Of a DNA stretch of 64,000 nucleotides, positions 16,191-24,630 are shown one piece after another. This DNA comes from Lysinibacillus parviboronicapiens (GTDB lineage: Bacteria > Bacillota > Bacilli > Bacillales_A > Planococcaceae), in contig NZ_PYWI01000007.1 of the NCBI RefSeq assembly GCF_003049575.1, positions 94,325 through 158,324 on the forward strand, given 5' to 3'. The notes beneath the pieces were generated by a model, which did not search any database, was not told where the DNA came from, and saw nothing but the letters and a program-made list of their open reading frames with translations. How positions within the stretch are numbered: the stretch's first letter is position 1; each line of letters opens with the position of its first letter. Position numbers and translations under genes: made by a program.

Positions 16191-16303
16191 TAAAAATCCG
16201 CTGCGCTTTCCGCAAGGGCTTGCATATGCTCCATGTTGAGTCTCATGCTCTTGCTTGCCTGCTACCCACGTTTTCGTCGCCCATGCGCCTAAGCGGATTT
16301 TTA
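16191..16303. repeat. 113-bp intergenic element with perfect 12-bp inverted ends
   Basis: TAAAAATCCGCT (16191-16202) and AGCGGATTTTTA (16292-16303) are perfect inverted repeats. The interior (GCGCTTTCCGCAAGGGC and similar) is more G+C-rich than its surroundings and resembles the G+C-rich repeat found between genes of many Bacillaceae, in degenerate form. No open frame. Confidence 0.65.
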
Positions 16304-16311
16304 TCTAGATA

Positions 16312-16347
16312 TCAAAAAATAGTATGCTATGACTAGCATACTATTTT
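16312..16347 (-). terminator. Terminator of hutI-hutG
   Basis: A perfect 12-bp stem AATAGTATGCTA/TAGCATACTATT with a 4-nt loop; minus-strand tail TTTTTTG. It may also stop the convergent FAD oxidoreductase transcript (TTTT on the plus strand). Confidence 0.9.
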
Positions 16348-16368
16348 CACATTTGGGACAGTTGCTTT

Positions 16369-17340
16369 TTATTTTTTCGCAATACGATGTCGATGATCGA
16401 GTTGAATACCTGTAATCCATTGTAAAAATGCAGTCACACCCGTTTTCACTGTTTCTATACGTAATTCCCCTTCTTTAGGATCAGCATAGACAAAGTCAAT
16501 ATGGCGAACACCTTCATTTTCGCCAATGAGCTTTACAATATCAAATAATTCATAAGCCGTTAAACCACCCGGTGTCGCGGCAGGGACTTCAGGTGCAAAT
16601 GTTATATCAAGTGCATCCAAATCGACTGATACATAAATACGATCTACCTCAAACATTAGCTGACGAAGCATTTCACGAATTGTAAGCTGTATACCATCCC
16701 TGCGCATTTGCTTTAGGGTAATCATATGAATACCTTGTTCACGTGCGTAATGAATCATCTCCGGTGAATTGAAAAAGCCATGCAAGCCTACATTATAAAT
16801 ATGCTTTCCTTCGACAACACCTGCCGCAATCAATTGCTGTATAGGAGAATCCATTGCTAGGCCAATTTCTTCCTGATTCCTTGCATCTAAATGCGTATCA
16901 AGTTGAATAACACCAATACGATCCTGTGGAAAAGCATTTTTTATGCCACGTAGAGAACAAGCCGTTATCGCATGATCCCCTCCAATGAGGCAGGTAAAGC
17001 TTTTCTGATAGGCAACACTTAAGCTTTCTGCCGCAGCCTCAATAGCCGATTCAGAAATCATTTTATCTGTCGTATGAATAGCGACGTCACCAATATCAAC
17101 AACAGCCAGCGCCCGTAAATCCACTTGCTCATCTAAATTATAGGATTGAAAACTAGACCATGCCTTGCGAAAAGCATGTGGATACTGTGCTTTTTTGGAC
17201 GACTCACTTGCATACGATAATAACGCGCCATAGACAATGATATCAACATCACTCGGCTGTGGATTTTCCTTTTGTTTTATCCATTGATGCATACCCGAGC
17301 CATTTTCTTGCTTCCACTGCCATTCAGGTTGAATAAACAT
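16369..17340 (-). CDS. hutG: Formimidoylglutamase HutG
   Basis: 323 residues of the arginase/agmatinase fold. Manganese ligands are visible in GGDHAIT (His123), LDTHLDA (Asp148, His150, Asp152) and VSVDLDALD. Coupling to hutI makes it the histidine-pathway enzyme that splits N-formimidoyl-L-glutamate to glutamate and formamide. It starts 1 nt after the hutI stop, so the two are cotranscribed. hutH and hutU are not in the window. Confidence 0.92.
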   Translation of the reverse strand: MFIQPEWQWKQENGSGMHQWIKQKENPQPSDVDIIVYGALLSYASESSKKAQYPHAFRKAWSSFQSYNLDEQVDLRALAVVDIGDVAIHTTDKMISESAIEAAAESLSVAYQKSFTCLIGGDHAITACSLRGIKNAFPQDRIGVIQLDTHLDARNQEEIGLAMDSPIQQLIAAGVVEGKHIYNVGLHGFFNSPEMIHYAREQGIHMITLKQMRRDGIQLTIREMLRQLMFEVDRIYVSVDLDALDITFAPEVPAATPGGLTAYELFDIVKLIGENEGVRHIDFVYADPKEGELRIETVKTGVTAFLQWITGIQLDHRHRIAKK

Positions 17341-17341
17341 G

Positions 17342-18616
17342 TTAACCGACCACCTTCACGCCTTTTTTCCATACTTTTTTCACATGATTAACACCAAAAA
17401 TATAATGTAACTTTTGATGATTATGCACATCCCATAAGACGATATCTGCTTGCTTTCCTACTTCTATCGAGCCAACACGATCCTCAATTTGCAGTGCACA
17501 GGCAGCATTATATGTAGCAGCAGCACATAAGCTTTCCGCTGGTGTCATGTTCATCGTAATACACGCTAGATTCATGACTAGTGGCAATGAGATTGTCGGG
17601 GATGACCCTGGGTTACAATCTGTAGAAATTGTCACAGGTACACCAGCATCGATAATGTCTCGTGCACGTGCTGGCTTTTCTCCTAAATACAGTGCCGTTG
17701 CTGGCAATAAACAAGCGATAACACCTGATTTTACAAGCTCTTCTATTCCTTCATCTGATACTTTTAATAGATGTTCCGCAGAAATTGCCCCTACCTTTGC
17801 TGCGACATACGCACCTTTATTTTCTTCAATCTCATCCGCATGAATTTTTGGAAGAAGCCCATATTCCTTACCAGCTAGTAAAACTCGCTCGGATTGCTCA
17901 GGGGTAAAGACATCCACCTCACAAAATACATCTATGAATTTCGCAAGATCCTCTTGAACAACTGCTGGGATCATTTCTTCGATGACTAAATCGACGTACT
18001 TATCCGGGTTCTCTCTATACGCCTCTGGCACCGCATGCGCTCCCATAAAGGTTGAGACAATATCCATTGGATGTTTTTCATGCAATCTTCGCATCACACG
18101 TAATTGCTTCAACTCATTTTCTAGGTCCAGTCCGTAGCCACTTTTGCTTTCCAGTGTTGTGACACCATGCTGTAAAAATAAGTCCAATCGCCTTGCCGTT
18201 TGATTGAAAATATGTTCTTCAGATAAAGTACGCATTTTTCTGGTTGTTGCATGAATACCTCCCCCAGCATTCATAATGTCCATATAACTCGCACCTTCTA
18301 AACGCATCTCAAATTCATGCTCACGGCTACCCCCGAAAACAACATGCGTATGAGGATCTATTAATCCAGGTGTGACAATCTTTCCAGTTGCATCTACAAT
18401 CTCAGCTTCTTGTGCCCGATGTAAATATTTTAGAATCATGTCCTGTGTCGTCCCCAAATCTTGAATCAAACCGTTCTCAATCCATACACTTCCTCCCTCA
18501 ATAATACCGAGCTCTCGCATTTCTTCGCGCACACGTGGCCCTTTTTTATCGCTAGCTAGTGTCACTAATTGTGAAATATTTTGAATCCAAATTGGCTTCT
18601 GTGACAATCCCGTCAT
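17342..18616 (-). CDS. hutI: Imidazolonepropionase HutI
   Basis: 424 residues. Amidohydrolase fold with the first metal-binding pair in LIDPHTHVVFGGSREHEF (His89, His91), a distal HADEIEENKG segment and the STDCNPGSSPT motif with the catalytic Asp. It opens imidazolone propionate to N-formimidoyl-L-glutamate, the third step of histidine breakdown. GGGGGAG lies just ahead of the ATG. The promoter should lie in 18620-18720, where I see no clear hexamers. First gene of hutI-hutG. Confidence 0.95.
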   Translation of the reverse strand: MTGLSQKPIWIQNISQLVTLASDKKGPRVREEMRELGIIEGGSVWIENGLIQDLGTTQDMILKYLHRAQEAEIVDATGKIVTPGLIDPHTHVVFGGSREHEFEMRLEGASYMDIMNAGGGIHATTRKMRTLSEEHIFNQTARRLDLFLQHGVTTLESKSGYGLDLENELKQLRVMRRLHEKHPMDIVSTFMGAHAVPEAYRENPDKYVDLVIEEMIPAVVQEDLAKFIDVFCEVDVFTPEQSERVLLAGKEYGLLPKIHADEIEENKGAYVAAKVGAISAEHLLKVSDEGIEELVKSGVIACLLPATALYLGEKPARARDIIDAGVPVTISTDCNPGSSPTISLPLVMNLACITMNMTPAESLCAAATYNAACALQIEDRVGSIEVGKQADIVLWDVHNHQKLHYIFGVNHVKKVWKKGVKVVG

Positions 18617-18722
18617 CCCAAACTCCCCCTATATATGCGTAAAGCGTATCATCTATCAACTTCGTCATCCTTCGGCATTTTCCCTCTTATTCTCACAAAA
18701 TATCTCTAAAACATACACTCAT

Positions 18723-18761
18723 AAAAAAAGCAATAACATCCTGTTTAGAAATGTTATTGCT
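18723..18761 (-). terminator. Terminator of the polysaccharide operon
   Basis: Stem AGCAATAACAT/ATGTTATTGCT (11 bp) followed on the minus strand by TTTTTTTA. The upstream arm contains the stop codon of the deacetylase gene. Confidence 0.9.
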
Positions 18762-19749
18762 TACATAGCATTGCTACCTCATACATGGAGTAACTTCGGA
18801 AATTATATTTCATTTGTAGTTCTCGATAATAACGTAAAAGCTCCTCAAGCATAGCTAAATTTTTTTCAGTATGCTTGCCGAAATTATGAGGATGCCACCA
18901 TAAATGATAAAAAGCACCTACCTTTGCAGCGGCAAGCATTCCTTCTTTGATTCGTTTTATCTTAAGACCTTCCAATACGCTTAGGCGCTTACAGTATGGT
19001 CTTAAAAATGCGCTGGAACGTACATTGACGAAAACATCGTCCTTCATCTCTTCCAGTCGTATCAAATGATTGCCGGTTATATTAACATAGCTATCTAACC
19101 ATTTCATTGCACCTAAGAGCCTACTTTTTTTTGTGAACTTTTTAGGGCTATATAAGGCGTGTGCTTCATTGCCTCTATAGCATATAAGCCCCGCCTCCAT
19201 ACATGCCTTAAAATAGCTGGCATTGACCTGATTGCGAGGAAAAACAATCGACTTCATGGGTACAATGTAATCTTCGCTTATCACTGTTGTTGCCTGTAAA
19301 TCTGCTCGAAAATCAGCTTCTGTTTGACCATTCTCCAGACAATAATAATGTGAAAAGGTATGGGTACCAATCTCCTGATGTGGTGTCTGCATTATTTCTG
19401 CAATTAAAGATTTACCAAAATGTAAGGGATCATCTTGCTCATTTTCACCTACACTCGCAAGCTGCAAATACGCTGCATAGCGTTTTTGTTCATATTTCAC
19501 TGGGATTCCTCGTAAATAATGTGCCATTTCATTTTTCGTTTCTGCAAACAACAAACCGACCGTTGCCCATGTTGCATGAATGCCGTACTTCTCAAATAAT
19601 GTCAGTATTTTAGGCAATGCATGGCGTACTCCATATAAATTTTCATCATATTGTCCATGTCTAAACACATCATGAACGCCCCAGTTCAGCTCAAAATCCA
19701 AGGAAATAATGAAACCGCCACGATTTACCTCGATTGCTGTTTCCTCCAT
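18754..19749 (-). CDS. Polysaccharide deacetylase family protein
   Basis: 331 residues. NodB-type motifs: ISLDFELNWG (catalytic Asp and metal Asp region), the metal-binding HTFSH in EIGTHTFSHYYCLE, FPRNQ, and LWWHPHNFG near the C-terminus. No signal peptide, so it acts in the cytoplasm or at the inner face, unlike secreted peptidoglycan deacetylases. It is the last gene of a five-gene polysaccharide operon and probably deacetylates an N-acetyl sugar of that polymer or its lipid-linked precursor. The start overlaps the preceding gene by 25 nt. Confidence 0.85.
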   Translation of the reverse strand: MEETAIEVNRGGFIISLDFELNWGVHDVFRHGQYDENLYGVRHALPKILTLFEKYGIHATWATVGLLFAETKNEMAHYLRGIPVKYEQKRYAAYLQLASVGENEQDDPLHFGKSLIAEIMQTPHQEIGTHTFSHYYCLENGQTEADFRADLQATTVISEDYIVPMKSIVFPRNQVNASYFKACMEAGLICYRGNEAHALYSPKKFTKKSRLLGAMKWLDSYVNITGNHLIRLEEMKDDVFVNVRSSAFLRPYCKRLSVLEGLKIKRIKEGMLAAAKVGAFYHLWWHPHNFGKHTEKNLAMLEELLRYYRELQMKYNFRSYSMYEVAMLCKQ

Positions 19750-20483
19750 TTTTGCACACCCAGTAACAGAGCACTTATTTTCGATTGTGCAATGAAACCC
19801 GAATAAACATCGACAACTTGTCCACCAAAGCTGAGCTTAAATTTTCGAATGGTTGCTACATTCGTCAACTCGCCCATATCGTATAGCAAACAACCTTGTT
19901 GCTTTAAATGCAATAAATTATGCCATAGCAAGAAGCGGTTAGCATAACGAACTGGTCGCTTTAAATCGGCTGGCATTAAAAGAGGGTGACAGGTCGCCAC
20001 ATAATAAGACATAGCTTTTTTAGCATGGACAATATCAAGTCTATAGCATAGTGTTTGTCCACAAATGCTACGAACTTCTGACAAGAACAAAGCTCCTCTG
20101 TTATTTAACAGCGAAATAGACTCCATTTGGACTTTATTAATTTGCTCAATTTTTTTCCTTTTCGCAAAATCATTATAAAACCGTTGAAATGCACGTAAAT
20201 TCTCTTGAGACGGTTCTTCATATAAAAATATTTGATAAGCTTCCTGCTGTGCACGACGAAGCATTTTTTGATTGTTCTTCGACAACGCTGTATACATTGT
20301 CCGCTCATTGTCCGTTAGTTGAATATGAACCGTTTCACTTTTGGCAAGTTTGCGACTTGGTACAAGTGAATGTGTATGACAAACAAGCTTCATCGGCTTT
20401 CTAATATTTGCTGGCTTCTCTGCAAAATAAATATGCTGCATTGCGATATTCCATCGCTTACTTCTAATGGACAGAATGAACAT
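19725..20483 (-). CDS. FemAB/GNAT-like acyltransferase family protein
   Basis: 252 residues from ATG 20483 (GTGGGGGCG just upstream; an in-frame GTG at 20492 and an ATG at 20441 are alternatives). The segment NNQKMLRRAQQEAYQIFLYE followed by FYNDFAKRK is the signature of the FemAB / CelD-like acyltransferase fold (GNAT duplicate), and LLYDMGEL... FKLSFGG is its C-terminal end. Such proteins transfer aminoacyl or acyl groups to cell-wall or exopolysaccharide precursors. It overlaps the preceding CelD-type gene by 20 nt and the following deacetylase by 25 nt. The substrate is unknown. Confidence 0.7.
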   Translation of the reverse strand: MFILSIRSKRWNIAMQHIYFAEKPANIRKPMKLVCHTHSLVPSRKLAKSETVHIQLTDNERTMYTALSKNNQKMLRRAQQEAYQIFLYEEPSQENLRAFQRFYNDFAKRKKIEQINKVQMESISLLNNRGALFLSEVRSICGQTLCYRLDIVHAKKAMSYYVATCHPLLMPADLKRPVRYANRFLLWHNLLHLKQQGCLLYDMGELTNVATIRKFKLSFGGQVVDVYSGFIAQSKISALLLGVQKWRKQQSR

Positions 20484-22137
20484 CGCCCCCACTCTCTGTG
20501 TATTTTTCTACTTGTTTGCGCTCATAGCGACCGCATTTGAAATGTTTTATTCGAGAAATACGTTTATAACCTAGTTGCTGTAATCGTTTACGCTTACGCC
20601 ATTGCCAAACGCTTGCAGTGACCCAAAGTGTGTGTGCTGGTTTTATTTTTTGAAAGAAGTCTGTAATAATATCGATATTTTTATAGACATCATATGTTAA
20701 AAAATAGGTCTGCTTAGGCAAAGATTCAACGATTTGCAATGCGTCAATACGCCAGTTATCCGTATGCAACGCGAAAGCAGGTTTAGTCGTTTCTGCAAAG
20801 GAATCTTTGTAGATTGTATATCCCTGATAGAACAAGGAAATAATTGCTTCCTGATTGAGATGCATAGCCTCTTGAATCGACATTTCTTCAAACAACAGTC
20901 CAACTGGACGAAGAGGTGTAACACTATCAGTAGGCGGTAATTCGAAAACATCCACTTGCTTAAAACGAATAAACTTTTCTACGAATCGTTGTCCATATTC
21001 TAGCCAATCTTTCCCTTTTCCATACTTTACTAAATAACGTAATTGTCCAAGGGTATTACGTTTCCACTCCACTACCTGATGACTACTTTTTAACGTTTCC
21101 TTTAGACGTTCCTTGAAAGCAAAACGACTTTTTACAAGCTTTGCACGCTTCGTATCGCTACTGATAATCATGCGTCTTGTAAAATCTATCCCAGAGCGCC
21201 AATCAAACTTATAGGGCTCATAGCCAATGCTCATATCAAACTTGCTATAGCCTTCATTAAAGGAGCGCTTTATCAAATAGTGATGCAAAATACGACCGAC
21301 CCCAAATGAATTAAAGTTAGGCTCATGGCCAAGTACATAAGACACATATCGTCCTCGACAGCTAAAACCATATGTGAAGGCAATCCACTGATCTTCAAAT
21401 ACCAGAGCCTCTATATCTACTTTCAATGCATCATCATGAAGAAGCGTTAGGTGCTCAAAAAACTCTCTCTTCTTACCCTTCGTGAAACTGCTCGTATCCA
21501 TTTTTTTCGCCCAACGTCTATCAAATAATCTGAACATCTGCCAAAGCTCGTTGTGGTTAGGAGTTTTGCTTCTTAAGGTGCCTAGATTTTTTAGCTTTCT
21601 TTCTCGTCTATCTACCCCATGCATTTTGCGACGGTTATTAAAATAACTTAAAAAATCTATTTCCGGAAAGGCAAGATACGGTGTTATTACTCGAAAAATA
21701 CTTGGCCGCATTTGCCTTTCAACGAAATATTGTTCAATTACTTTCGAAGATTGACTACTCTCCAACAGACCATGGAACGAGAAGATTACATGGCGATGCT
21801 TTTTGATTAATTCATCAAATACAAAAGTTGATGCCGATAATAACCATTTTTCAAGCGCTATAATCCCTGAATAATTCGCAATATTTTCACCTGCAAAAGC
21901 GTAAATCCTTACCCCCCATTGCATTCTCACTGTGAATGGAAAAAAGGCGATGATGTTCTCTTCCTCTTTAACAGCGTATAACTCTACTCGCTTTTTCCTT
22001 CCAATTATTTTCCACCAATTATAAAACCAAGCATATTCAATAAACGGATTATCATTGTGTTCACGAGCTAAAATCTGATCCCAGATGTCTTTATATAATG
22101 TAAGTTCATCATCAGTTCTAATACGTATTAATTGCAA
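20464..22137 (-). CDS. CelD/BioF2-type acyltransferase-like protein with extra C-terminal domain
   Basis: 557 residues. Residues 1-350 fit the Acetyltransf_6 (CelD/BioF2) fold found in exopolysaccharide clusters: NDNPFIEYAWFYNWW, RRERKLKNLG, WIAFTYGF and FDMSIGYEPYKFDW. A C-terminal ~150-residue domain ends in WQWRKRKRLQQLGYKRIS. A close paralogue lies at 28647-30347 with the same two parts, so the architecture is stable in this genome. It starts 2 nt after the GT4 stop. It probably adds an acyl group to the polysaccharide made by this operon; the donor is unknown. Confidence 0.75.
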   Translation of the reverse strand: MQLIRIRTDDELTLYKDIWDQILAREHNDNPFIEYAWFYNWWKIIGRKKRVELYAVKEEENIIAFFPFTVRMQWGVRIYAFAGENIANYSGIIALEKWLLSASTFVFDELIKKHRHVIFSFHGLLESSQSSKVIEQYFVERQMRPSIFRVITPYLAFPEIDFLSYFNNRRKMHGVDRRERKLKNLGTLRSKTPNHNELWQMFRLFDRRWAKKMDTSSFTKGKKREFFEHLTLLHDDALKVDIEALVFEDQWIAFTYGFSCRGRYVSYVLGHEPNFNSFGVGRILHHYLIKRSFNEGYSKFDMSIGYEPYKFDWRSGIDFTRRMIISSDTKRAKLVKSRFAFKERLKETLKSSHQVVEWKRNTLGQLRYLVKYGKGKDWLEYGQRFVEKFIRFKQVDVFELPPTDSVTPLRPVGLLFEEMSIQEAMHLNQEAIISLFYQGYTIYKDSFAETTKPAFALHTDNWRIDALQIVESLPKQTYFLTYDVYKNIDIITDFFQKIKPAHTLWVTASVWQWRKRKRLQQLGYKRISRIKHFKCGRYERKQVEKYTESGGDVHSVH

Positions 22138-22139
22138 TG

Positions 22140-23264
22140 TTAATCACCTTTCTTCGATAACTTTGAGACGGCCTGTTCATAAACCTCTACTGTTTTCTGG
22201 TACATCGGTGAGAATGTAAAATTTCTTAAAAAGCAACGTTCACTTGCATCTCCCATTTTTTGACGTAGTGTTTCATCTGTTAATAATTGTCTCAGTCTTT
22301 GTTTGAGCAGTTCTTTATCACCACGGTCAATTAAAAAACCGTTGTCGGTATCAGTGACTAACTCACTTACGCCTCCTACATTCGTTGCGATAATCGGAAG
22401 GCCCGCTCGCATAGCCTCGATAATTGCAATCGGTAACCCTTCCCAGTCCGATAACAACGCAAATATCTGACCGTTTGCGAGCAGTTCCGTGACCTCTGTT
22501 TGATTACCTAAAAACGTCACACGGTGTGCGAATCCTTTATCAGTAACATATTTCTCAAGAGCCGGGCGTAGTGAACCATCACCAATAAACTGAATTCGCC
22601 ATGGCACTTCAGGTAGTTCTATCAATGCTTCCAATAATGTATCTTGTCTTTTTGGTATTTCAAAGCGAGCAACCATCATAATCAGTGGACATTCTAGACT
22701 GTTCTTACTAAGTGTAGCCGGGTAAGCTAATTGTGTAATACCATTATGGATAGTCATTAATTTATGTGCAGGGGCAATGCCTTTTGTCAGTGCAAGCTGA
22801 CGGTCAAACTCAGATACTGTTATTATTTTCGTTGTAAACGGCTGCACTGCTTTTTCTAACTGACGATACATAAGTTTCTTCTTAGGTGGAACCCCGTCTG
22901 TAAAGCTCCAGCTATGAGCAGTAAAAACAGTAGGGATACCTAAAAATCTGCCGATTAGGCGCCCGATTGCACCTGCCTTAGAGGAATGTGCAGCTATTAC
23001 ATCTGGTTTTATTATTTTTAAAGTGGACCTCAGCAGCCAAAGCGCCTGTATATCTTTCGATAAATGAATGGCTCTCTGCATGGCTGGTATACTGATGACA
23101 GCAATGTTTTCATCTTGTAACCGCCAAAGGGATGGATCATAGGAGCCCGTGACAATCGTTACCTCATAAGCATCTTGTTTTAATTTGATGGCAAGTGCCT
23201 CTACATGCTTTTGTGCGCCACCTACTTCATCCATTCGCGTAATCAGTTGCACAATTTTCAGTAT
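22140..23264 (-). CDS. GT4-family glycosyltransferase with a probable non-canonical start
   Basis: 374 residues if translation begins at ATA 23264, or 373 from CTG 23261. The motifs are those of GT-B, GT4 enzymes: ITRMDEVGGAQKHVEAL at the N-terminus, HSSKAGAIGR, and the donor-site EGLPIAIIEAMRAGLPIIATNVGG. It transfers a sugar from a nucleotide donor to the lipid-linked acceptor made by the upstream sugar transferase. GGGAGG (23271-23276) is 6 nt from ATA and 9 nt from CTG. The nearest in-frame ATG (23351) lacks a ribosome site and would lie deep in the upstream gene. Confidence 0.85.
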   Translation of the reverse strand: MLKIVQLITRMDEVGGAQKHVEALAIKLKQDAYEVTIVTGSYDPSLWRLQDENIAVISIPAMQRAIHLSKDIQALWLLRSTLKIIKPDVIAAHSSKAGAIGRLIGRFLGIPTVFTAHSWSFTDGVPPKKKLMYRQLEKAVQPFTTKIITVSEFDRQLALTKGIAPAHKLMTIHNGITQLAYPATLSKNSLECPLIMMVARFEIPKRQDTLLEALIELPEVPWRIQFIGDGSLRPALEKYVTDKGFAHRVTFLGNQTEVTELLANGQIFALLSDWEGLPIAIIEAMRAGLPIIATNVGGVSELVTDTDNGFLIDRGDKELLKQRLRQLLTDETLRQKMGDASERCFLRNFTFSPMYQKTVEVYEQAVSKLSKKGD

Positions 23265-23284
23265 CCAACGCCTCCCTACGTTAT

Positions 23285-23920
23285 TTAGTAAGCACCTGTT
23301 CTTGCTAATACTACAAATAGGGTTTTGACAACAATCTTTAAATCCAGCCAAAAGCTATAGTTATCTACATACTGAATGTCATATGAAATTTTTTGCCCAT
23401 GTGAAATAGTTGATCGGCCGTTAATTTGAGCAAGCCCCGTTAACCCCGGCTTTACTTCTAAGCGTCGTGACTGCAATGTGTTATAGGCATTTGTAATTGT
23501 TGGAACTTCCGGCCGCGGTCCGACAATACTCATGTCTCCCTTTAATACGTTTATGAGCTGAGGAATTTCATCAATGCTTAACTTGCGAAGAATAGCCCCT
23601 ACTTTTGTAATACGCGCATCTTGGTCAGTTTTGTAATAATAATCATCAGGTATGCCTTCCGCACACATAGCAGGCATATTCATAGGGATTGCCTGAATGT
23701 TCATCGTTCTTAACTTCCAAATGATAAACCGTTGATGATCAAAGCCTGTTCGAATTTGTTTAAAGAAAATGGGGCGACCTGTAGTCATTAATAATAGGAG
23801 GAATATTGCTAACATAAGAGGAATTGTTATGAAAAGTAAGAGAAATGCCCCTACAATATCAAATATTCGCTTGCCATACTGACCGTAAAATGTGTTAGTC
23901 TCAGTTGCCTGCACGTGCAA
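23285..23920 (-). CDS. Sugar-phosphate transferase initiating polysaccharide synthesis
   Basis: 211 residues from TTG 23920 (AAAGG, 8-nt spacer). This is the monotopic bacterial sugar transferase fold: one membrane helix (about 20-45), KRIFDIVGA, WKLRTM, the catalytic DE in SIDEIPQLINVLKGDMSIVGPRPE, and KPGLTGLAQINGR, given here in parts. It moves a sugar phosphate from a UDP-sugar to undecaprenyl phosphate at the inner membrane face. It is first in the operon with the GT4 enzyme, two acyltransferases and the deacetylase. No Wzx or Wzy is in the operon, so export and polymerisation genes must be elsewhere. Confidence 0.93.
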   Translation of the reverse strand: MHVQATETNTFYGQYGKRIFDIVGAFLLLFITIPLMLAIFLLLLMTTGRPIFFKQIRTGFDHQRFIIWKLRTMNIQAIPMNMPAMCAEGIPDDYYYKTDQDARITKVGAILRKLSIDEIPQLINVLKGDMSIVGPRPEVPTITNAYNTLQSRRLEVKPGLTGLAQINGRSTISHGQKISYDIQYVDNYSFWLDLKIVVKTLFVVLARTGAY

Positions 23921-24017
23921 TACATCATCCTTTGCATTTTTTTAGCACTTAACTTTATATATTCATTTCCCACACTTATAGAACTATTTCAGGCAAAGCT
24001 ACTACACAGTTTATATA

Positions 24018-24060
24018 ACAAAAAAGGAGTTACTTCAGAGACATTTCTGAAATAACTCCT
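24018..24060 (-). terminator. Terminator after the OsmC gene
   Basis: 15-bp stem beginning AGGAGTTATTTCAGA on the minus strand (one G-U pair), followed by TTTTTTGTT. It separates the OsmC gene from the polysaccharide operon. Confidence 0.9.
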
Positions 24061-24113
24061 CAAAAGTTTGAAGATAAAAGTGACTTATTGTTTTAGTTAG
24101 TAATTTTTTTCAT

Positions 24114-24557
24114 TTATCCTTGTTCAATTTGAATTTGGCATTCAATTCGAACATTTCCTTGTAACGCTTTACTAATCATACATGTTTTTTCTGCCTTCTC
24201 AGCTATTCGATGAATGCGTCTCTGCTCACGATCAGTTAAATCTTTGACAACAATAGTTGGCTTATGGACAATGCGCTCGTATGTAAAAACACCATTTGTG
24301 ACATCTACAAACCCTTGTGCTTGCATCGACAAATCCAACACGGGTACTTTCGAATTTTCTAATAGCGTTGCCAGTGTTATTAAATAACAGGTAGCCGCTG
24401 CACCAAGTAACATTTCATCTGGATTTGTGCCAATTCCTGGCCCATTCATTTCCTGTGGAATAGAAATTTTAGTGTTCAATTTGCTTGCTATTAAATTCCC
24501 TGCACCATCTCTTCCCTCTGACCACGTCAAATTCATATTAAACTTATGTTGAACCAC
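24114..24557 (-). CDS. OsmC/Ohr-family peroxiredoxin-like protein
   Basis: 147 residues. Matches the SACOL1771 type of the OsmC family: an N-terminal strand region, GTNPDEMLLGAAATCYLITLATLLE with the first conserved Cys (about 57), and the second in AEKTCMISKALQGN. The two Cys reduce organic hydroperoxides, with reducing power from lipoyl or thiol carriers. It is divergent from the esterase gene and monocistronic. The exact substrate is unknown. Confidence 0.9.
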   Translation of the reverse strand: MVQHKFNMNLTWSEGRDGAGNLIASKLNTKISIPQEMNGPGIGTNPDEMLLGAAATCYLITLATLLENSKVPVLDLSMQAQGFVDVTNGVFTYERIVHKPTIVVKDLTDREQRRIHRIAEKAEKTCMISKALQGNVRIECQIQIEQG

Positions 24558-24630
24558 TTAAATCTCCCCTTTCGATATCGTTAGTGATTGTTTATAATTG
24601 TTTAAAACTAACTAGAATGGTGTGCTGTCA

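Noticed and set aside
18617..18722. Promoter or HutP-type element ahead of hutI
   Set aside because: TTGATA and TATATA occur but would place the start inside the ribosome site; no reliable assignment.
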